Source: Naematelia aurantialba (taxonomy: Eukaryota; Basidiomycota; Tremellomycetes; Tremellales; Naemateliaceae). Taken from it: a stretch of DNA of 64,000 nt. Positions 59,268 through 64,000 of this stretch are shown here, one piece after another. A program made the translations under genes and the position numbers. The first letter of the stretch is position 1. Every line of letters starts with the position of its first letter. The notes below the pieces were generated by a model, which had not been told where the DNA came from, ran no database searches, and saw only the letters and a list, made by a program, of their open reading frames with translations. Location of the stretch: the NCBI GenBank assembly GCA_021527695.1, contig JAKFAO010000005.1, positions 186,001 through 250,000 on the forward strand. Reading direction: 5' to 3'.

Positions 59268-59347
<80 letters not shown>
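59268..59347. repeat. Perfect CAG/GCA trinucleotide run, about 26 units
   Basis: Uninterrupted AGC repeat of 80 nt, flanked by AAAGCGCA and ACAACAAGCAGCGAG. Confidence 0.95.
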
Positions 59348-59348
<1 letters not shown>

Positions 59349-60024
59349 CAACAAGCAGCGAGAACGGCGTTTCACATGATCCGACCGGTACAAAGCAAAC
59401 CGCCAAACTCAGCGAACATCTGAAACGCGTCCCCGTCCGAGTCTCTCGTCGCCACCGGGGCATTCCATCAGCTGCCGCTCTTGCCCGCGAGACTCGTCCA
59501 GCTGTCTCTTGACCGCAGTCAAAGCCGATCAACACTAGTCCCAGACAGATCGGACAACAGGGCGCACGGGCAGCACGACAAACGACATGATGACCGAGGT
59601 CCCTATCGTAGCCAGGCGTGAGGGCGCTCAATCATCGTGCATCAGTCGTACGAAGTCTCCGATCATTGTCCATATCATGCTACAGGAACCCCTTGCGGCC
59701 AAACGCTATCCCACGCCTCAAGGACCGCCACCATCACCTACCCTTGAGTCGCCCTCGACCCATGTACCCTTGAGTCGCACTCTGCGACGCATCACCCCTC
59801 GAGGCAGTGTTGTCAAGCCATGATGCCGTCGACCAATCAGCCCAATCACGCTCCTGGGACCACCCTCAAGCACCTCGGTGACCCGTAACCCGCAGTCGCC
59901 ATATGCACCCTAGCCCTCAGCCGCCACACGCGCCCTAGCCCGCACAGGTAACACGCAGCCGAAACCCCCAATCACCCTGCTCAGCATGCCGGGAAGTCCG
60001 ACGCCAGCCCGTCAAGCCGACTCG

Positions 60025-62364
60025 TCAGCACGTCGGAATAGTAAGGTTCTTCAAGTTCCGGTCCGAGTCGAACAAGCCCCAATACGGCTCGACGCCGCCA
60101 TACTCCTCCTTCCACGGCTCATCAAAGGCCTCAAAGCTACACGAGTATGAGCATCCTTTCGGTCCTTGAGAACAGAGCAGAGGGCATACAAGAAATAGTT
60201 GGTCCCGTTGTTGTTGGCTTGACAAATAAACGTGTCCAAAAAGACTGATCCGCTCAGCGCTGGCACATCTCACGTTCGCGGACGAAGGACAAAGCAGTAC
60301 TGACTCTGCAGGTTGGCGACGGTCGCATCGCCGTCTGACCCGGTCACCCCGTTGTTGTCGTAGGCGGTTTCATTCGCCGCAGTAGGCCAGCCGGTCTCGG
60401 CGATGTACGTTGCTGGGTTGTTTGAAGACTGCGCAGCGACCTCCTGTGAAACCGATCAACTGCCTGATTACTAATTCTCCAAAGGCAAACCACATACCAC
60501 ATCGAATTCTTGGAAAAAGTTGTATGTCCACGCTGCTGCATCCTCGATGCCAACATCGCCAAACCACCTGAGGCATGAGCGTAGTCTATGGCTGTCGATT
60601 AAATGAGCCTTACGGATGGACGTTGGCCATGAAGAAGTCGACCCCCGCTGCAAGGGTGGTACTCATAATACTCCCAGCATCTGACGTTCCAATCGGCAGA
60701 GTCACGTTCAGGCTCAGGTCGTCCAGATCGCTCGTGACTTCTGAGATTTTGGTTGTGATATCACTGACGGCGGAGAGGTACGTCGAGTCGGTTAAGCTAT
60801 CGGTCCCAGCCGTGTCGAGGATATACTCGTTGCCGACGATGATCTGGTCAAGTCAGGGAATATCCCTGGGAACCCTAAAGGTGCCCACTCACCCCTGCGA
60901 CATGGTCTGTGCCATACGTCTTGAGAGCATCTTCGATCGCTGTCACTTGTTCGTCATACGCCGTCTCGTTCGAATCAACATCTACAAGGGGCATTTAGCG
61001 AGACTCTGCCACGAGGGAACAGACTCACAGATGGCAGGCCATATGGTCATATTGACCTTTGTGTCCTGGATTGCTTGGAGGACAAGCGCGGTAGTGTTGC
61101 AATTTGCGCCATAGAGTCTCAGTCTCGTCGTCAGTTGCGAGAGGAGCTGCGAGTGTCAGTGCTCGTTTGGTGTGGAATCCAAGGACGCACCTGGATATCA
61201 CGGGTGACATTGGCCTGCTCTGCACCGCACCACGGCAGCAGCGTTGACTACGCGATCAGCCGTGAATTGCCAGGCATTTGGAGCACTTGCCTGAGGCGTA
61301 TATGCAATGGCCCAGAAACTCTGATGCAACCGACTGTCGGTTGTAAACTGGCTAGGATCGGTCGAGTTACTGAGCGTCGCGGTCGTATTCCCATCCGCCG
61401 AGGTGACTGCGTCACTATTGTTCCCGCTCCCATTCCGATCTCTTCCAACCACAACGCCAACAACCACCGCTACGAGGACGACGACGGCCAATGCGGCCCC
61501 GCCAACCCAGTACCAGAGCTTCTTGCTCCGGCCAGCTGGGACGGGATCGGAGTATCCTCGGACAGTATTGTCGCCATCCGCATTCCAGTATGTCTCCGAG
61601 GGGATGTTCTGGTAGGCGAGATTACCGTCTCGGGTGGCAGGGGCTGCCGTAGCTGCCATAGACATGGGTGCCATGTTAAATATGGATGACTGTGAGCGGG
61701 TGCGTGATATGTCGGCGTTGAGCTGGTAGGAGGGGAGGTCACTGTGCGACAACGTAGAGGGTTGCTGTATGAGGGAGTTGGGCCGGGAGGAGAATGGATC
61801 AGAGTAGCTGGAGAGGCGGTGTGGCTGGGCGTCGTCAGACGGGGAGCTGGGATAGGCAGGAGGGGAGGACTCACAGCTGGGACGTTGCCGTCGTAGAAGT
61901 TGTCCAGCTCTGCGGGGGTGGTCAGCCGGCAAGGGTCTGAGAGAGAAAGTGCGGACAAGGGAGTACGGAAGGAGGGGGCGGCGGAGGGAGCAGCGGACGA
62001 CTAGCAAAGTAGTTGGAGGGAGTGGAAGGCGATCAAAAGCAGCGGCAAGACCGTCGGTAATGAAGGACAGGAAAGGAGAGCAGAAGAGCACTGGGCTGAT
62101 CGGGACGAATAGAGGCAAAGCGAAGGGCTCGGCAGCACCAACGAAGAACCAGCCACCAATCGTGAATTTGGGAGGGCAACAAACGTGAGCCATACGCAGA
62201 CCATACTGTACGCGGGGGAAGAACTTCATCCCCGGGCAAGAACGGAAGAAGAGAGTGAAGAGTAAATGGAGGAGGAAAGAAAGGAAGCCGACAGTGAAGA
62301 GTCAAGGGAGACGGCACTCACCAAACCCACTCCCACTGGGCCTGACAAAGCCCGAGGAGGCCAT
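60025..62364 (-). CDS. Membrane-anchored GH17 endo-beta-1,3-glucanase
   Basis: Cell-wall glucan-remodelling enzyme of glycoside hydrolase family 17, type II membrane class (like the Aspergillus BtgC/EglC group). Proposed exon 1 (ATG 62364) is MASSGFVRPSGSGFE, joined to LDNFYDGNVPA and PHRLSSYSDPFSSRPNSLIQ, giving a cytosolic Ser/Pro lead. A signal anchor follows, KKLWYWVGGAALAVVVLVAV then VVGVVVG, and a Ser/Thr/Asn-rich stem. The catalytic part has SFWAIAYTPQA, NVTRDIQ, LTTRLRLYGANCNTTALVLQ, IQDTKVNMTIWPAI, DQIIVGNEYILDTAG (Glu of VGNE, proton donor), LNVTLPIGTSDAGS, VDFFMANVHPWFGDV, PATYIAETGWPTAAN (Glu nucleophile) and FEAFDEPWKEEYGGVEPYWG with TGA at 60025-60027. Both catalytic Glu are present. 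The N-terminal exons and the roughly 400 bp first intron are less certain. Confidence 0.88.
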
Positions 62365-63521
62365 GCTCCCTTCCCTGCCCATCCCTGGTACAGGCGTGTA
62401 CCTCTGTTCGACCGGCATCCTGGGTCTCCTCTTCCTGCACGATAATCCTCACGCTTCCCTTACGCCTGATGGTACAGTAACAGCCGATGTCGATGACAGC
62501 GCAACACAGTGAGGTAAAGTGAAGTCGTGCAGTGCTGTGAAGTGAAGTGACTTCAAGTGAAGTGACGTGAAGTGGCGTGGCGCGATTGCAACCGAGTCGG
62601 GCGAACGAGCCAAGTCCACGATCAACAACCAAGTCGAGGGGAGAAACCAGAAAAACGAGGTCGAGGAAGAAGAGCTATACAACAAGAGCGTTGCTTTGCA
62701 CGATGAGACGAGACGGCACTATCACACGGCATCAGCACGGGACCAACCACACTCTCCCGCAACACTGCCTGCGCACCTATCCTCGCAGAAGCGGTAACGC
62801 AACAGCCGGCGCTAGTCATGCACCCAAGCGTCTCCTGTCCCTATATCCCACAGCCCTACGTATGTACCCTACGCGCAGAAGCAGAAGCAGATGCCGATAC
62901 CGCTGTCTTGACACCCGACGCCCAAGGCTACCAAGCCAGGAGATACGATGCCGATGCCGTTGTCGAGCGACTGTTTGACTGCACCGCTTTGCCTGGCAGT
63001 CGAGTTACTGTTTTTGCTATTTTTGCTTTTGCCGCGGGCATTTTCATTTTCCGAAAAATCACTCGCGTCTCAGCCATCTTTTTGGCTGGGACACTCAACT
63101 GCGAGCGGCCATTCGGGTGTCCTGCAAGCTCGGTCTTGGGTTGTACTCTTGGCTGTCTAGACACATTGCATGCATCCCCACGCCAAGCGTATATAGTCGG
63201 AACGGCATAAGGGACGTAAGTACCATCTGGTATGGAATCGGGTATAAAATGGTCCTACAATCCGAGTTTCGGATCAGAGGTATATTCAGGAACATTCGGA
63301 GCAAAGCAGAAAGAATCGCAAGGGTAAATGCCAACCAGGGGTCATAAGGAGCCTTGCAACGAGTGACAACGATGAACAAACATCCAAGCAAGACCCGCCA
63401 AGTGAACGATAAAGACGAAGAGGAAGAGAAATAGGAACGGAATAGTCCATAGGATGGCAAACGACCCCCAGCTAGGAATGCAGGCAAAAGTCGTAGATGG
63501 AGCAAGCAACATCCCCCACGC
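62365..63521. other. Intergenic, no supported gene
   Basis: 1.16 kb. Contains a GAAGTGA/GTGAAGT repeat at about 62508-62580. A plus-strand frame (62818-63210) has a hydrophobic stretch but no recognisable features, and I do not call it. Confidence 0.45.
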
Positions 63522-64000
63522 TCACTTGCCGCCCAAGCCGCGTTTGATCCTGCCAAACAATCCCAGTCCTCGGGCCTTGCCCTCCCCCTTAGAAGTCTGT
63601 CCAAGAAAAGTCGTAGCCCCTGGCGTCGCAGGCCGCCTCTCTCGGGCTTTCCCAACCTCGTCGGCAAGATCGACAATCTTCCGTTCCCGTTCCCGTTCCC
63701 GATCCCGATCACCCAGGAACGCCCGGCGAAGACTCGCCATCGAGCTCGGCTTGCCCAGCACGTCTTTTCCGCTTGACAGGCTACTCCACCCGTCTCCCTT
63801 GCGCGTCACCCCGGGTGTAGAGTCGAGCAGGTCTTCGTACACTGCCCGCCGAGGCGATAGAGGCTGAAGAGAGTGGACAAGAGACGAGGTTGGTGCGGTT
63901 GCAAAGTTCCGGAGGTTGGATTCAGACTTGCGCGTGATCGGGACGCGCGAGCGTGTCGACGAAAACGAGCTTCGCAGAGCTGGCGTCGAGGGGACCCCGC
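63522..64000 (-). CDS. Ser/Arg-rich hypothetical protein, C-terminal part (cut by right edge)
   Basis: An open frame runs from the window end to TAG/TGA at 63522-63524 without a break. It reads VPSTPALRSSFSSTRSRVPI, SLQPLSPRRAVYEDLLDSTP, WSSLSSGKDVLGKPSSMASL, RRAFLGDRDRERERERKIVD and LADEVGKARERRPATPG, ending GLGLFGRIKRGLGGK. It is disordered and basic, with SPRR and RR-x-S sites suggesting phosphorylation; the RDRERERERK run comes from a GAACGG-type hexamer repeat (63685-63715). No domain recognised; the N-terminus is outside the window. Confidence 0.6.
   Translation of the reverse strand, partial: GVPSTPALRSSFSSTRSRVPITRKSESNLRNFATAPTSSLVHSLQPLSPRRAVYEDLLDSTPGVTRKGDGWSSLSSGKDVLGKPSSMASLRRAFLGDRDRERERERKIVDLADEVGKARERRPATPGATTFLGQTSKGEGKARGLGLFGRIKRGLGGK

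Larger units (their letters stand above)
58945..60024. other. Intergenic region with minisatellite and CAG trinucleotide run
   Basis: 1.08 kb between RIC8 start and the GH17 stop. It holds a 24 bp minisatellite (59025-59135), a (CAG)n run (59268-59347) and a duplicated ACCCTTGAGTCGC near 59738 and 59766. No gene is firmly supported; frames across the CAG run encode only poly-Gln or poly-Ala. Confidence 0.5.

Noticed and set aside
62818..63210. A 130-codon plus-strand frame with a hydrophobic stretch
   Set aside because: Low complexity at the start, no homology recognised, and no supporting promoter or conservation signal.

Overview
The window looks like nuclear chromosomal DNA of a basidiomycete yeast, probably a tremellomycete and perhaps Trichosporonales (inference). 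It is GC-rich and has many genes split by short GT-AG introns of about 40-100 bp. Intergenic gaps are mostly small, and the housekeeping proteins recognised are all eukaryotic (Mediator, PeBoW, SUMO E1, proteasome lid, Ric8). I saw no bacterial operons, CRISPR array, rRNA or convincing tRNA. Exon joins were made by eye from reading frames and splice signals. Outer coordinates are therefore more reliable than internal ones, and CDS spans below include introns.

Left part (1-6.5 kb): two tandem paralogous small genes of unknown function, an F-box-like gene, then a divergent pair of core genes, MED31 (minus) and YTM1 (plus), sharing a 240 bp promoter. From 6.9 to 19.4 kb lies a block rich in transporters and sensors: a Dal5/TNA1-type anion permease, a Zn2Cys6 transcription factor, an RTA1-like 7TM protein, and a gene of about 3 kb that joins a fungal rhodopsin-type 7TM domain in frame to an FHS (fucose-permease-like) MFS transporter. 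That fusion is the most interesting object in the window.

Middle (20-37 kb): a ubiquitin C-terminal hydrolase, a small Ala-rich unknown, a membrane-anchored SGNH/PC-esterase-like protein, a decayed glutathione S-transferase relic, an SDR enzyme, an Atg22-like vacuolar effluxer, a DUF3431 type II membrane protein and UDP-galactopyranose mutase. A 1.3 kb intergenic stretch packed with minisatellites lies at 33-34.3 kb.

Right (37-64 kb): a SAC3/GANP (Thp3/LENG8-like) gene, SUMO E1 subunit AOS1 divergent from a G-patch nucleolar protein, two coiled-coil orphan genes, a small Cys-containing candidate gene with a possible GC-AG intron, a wax-synthase-like MBOAT acyltransferase, an Hsp12-like hydrophilin, TSR4/PDCD2, a reverse-transcriptase relic, SEM1, RIC8, a membrane-anchored GH17 glucanase, and the 3' part of an unknown Ser-rich gene running off the right edge.

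Functions present: ribosome biogenesis (YTM1, TSR4, G-patch protein), ubiquitin/SUMO/proteasome (UCH, AOS1, SEM1), cell surface glycans (UGM, GH17, DUF3431, PC-esterase-like) and transport/sensing. There is no evidence that these form a co-regulated cluster. A recurring structural theme is that the larger introns have expanded into repeats that are pyrimidine-rich on the sense strand.
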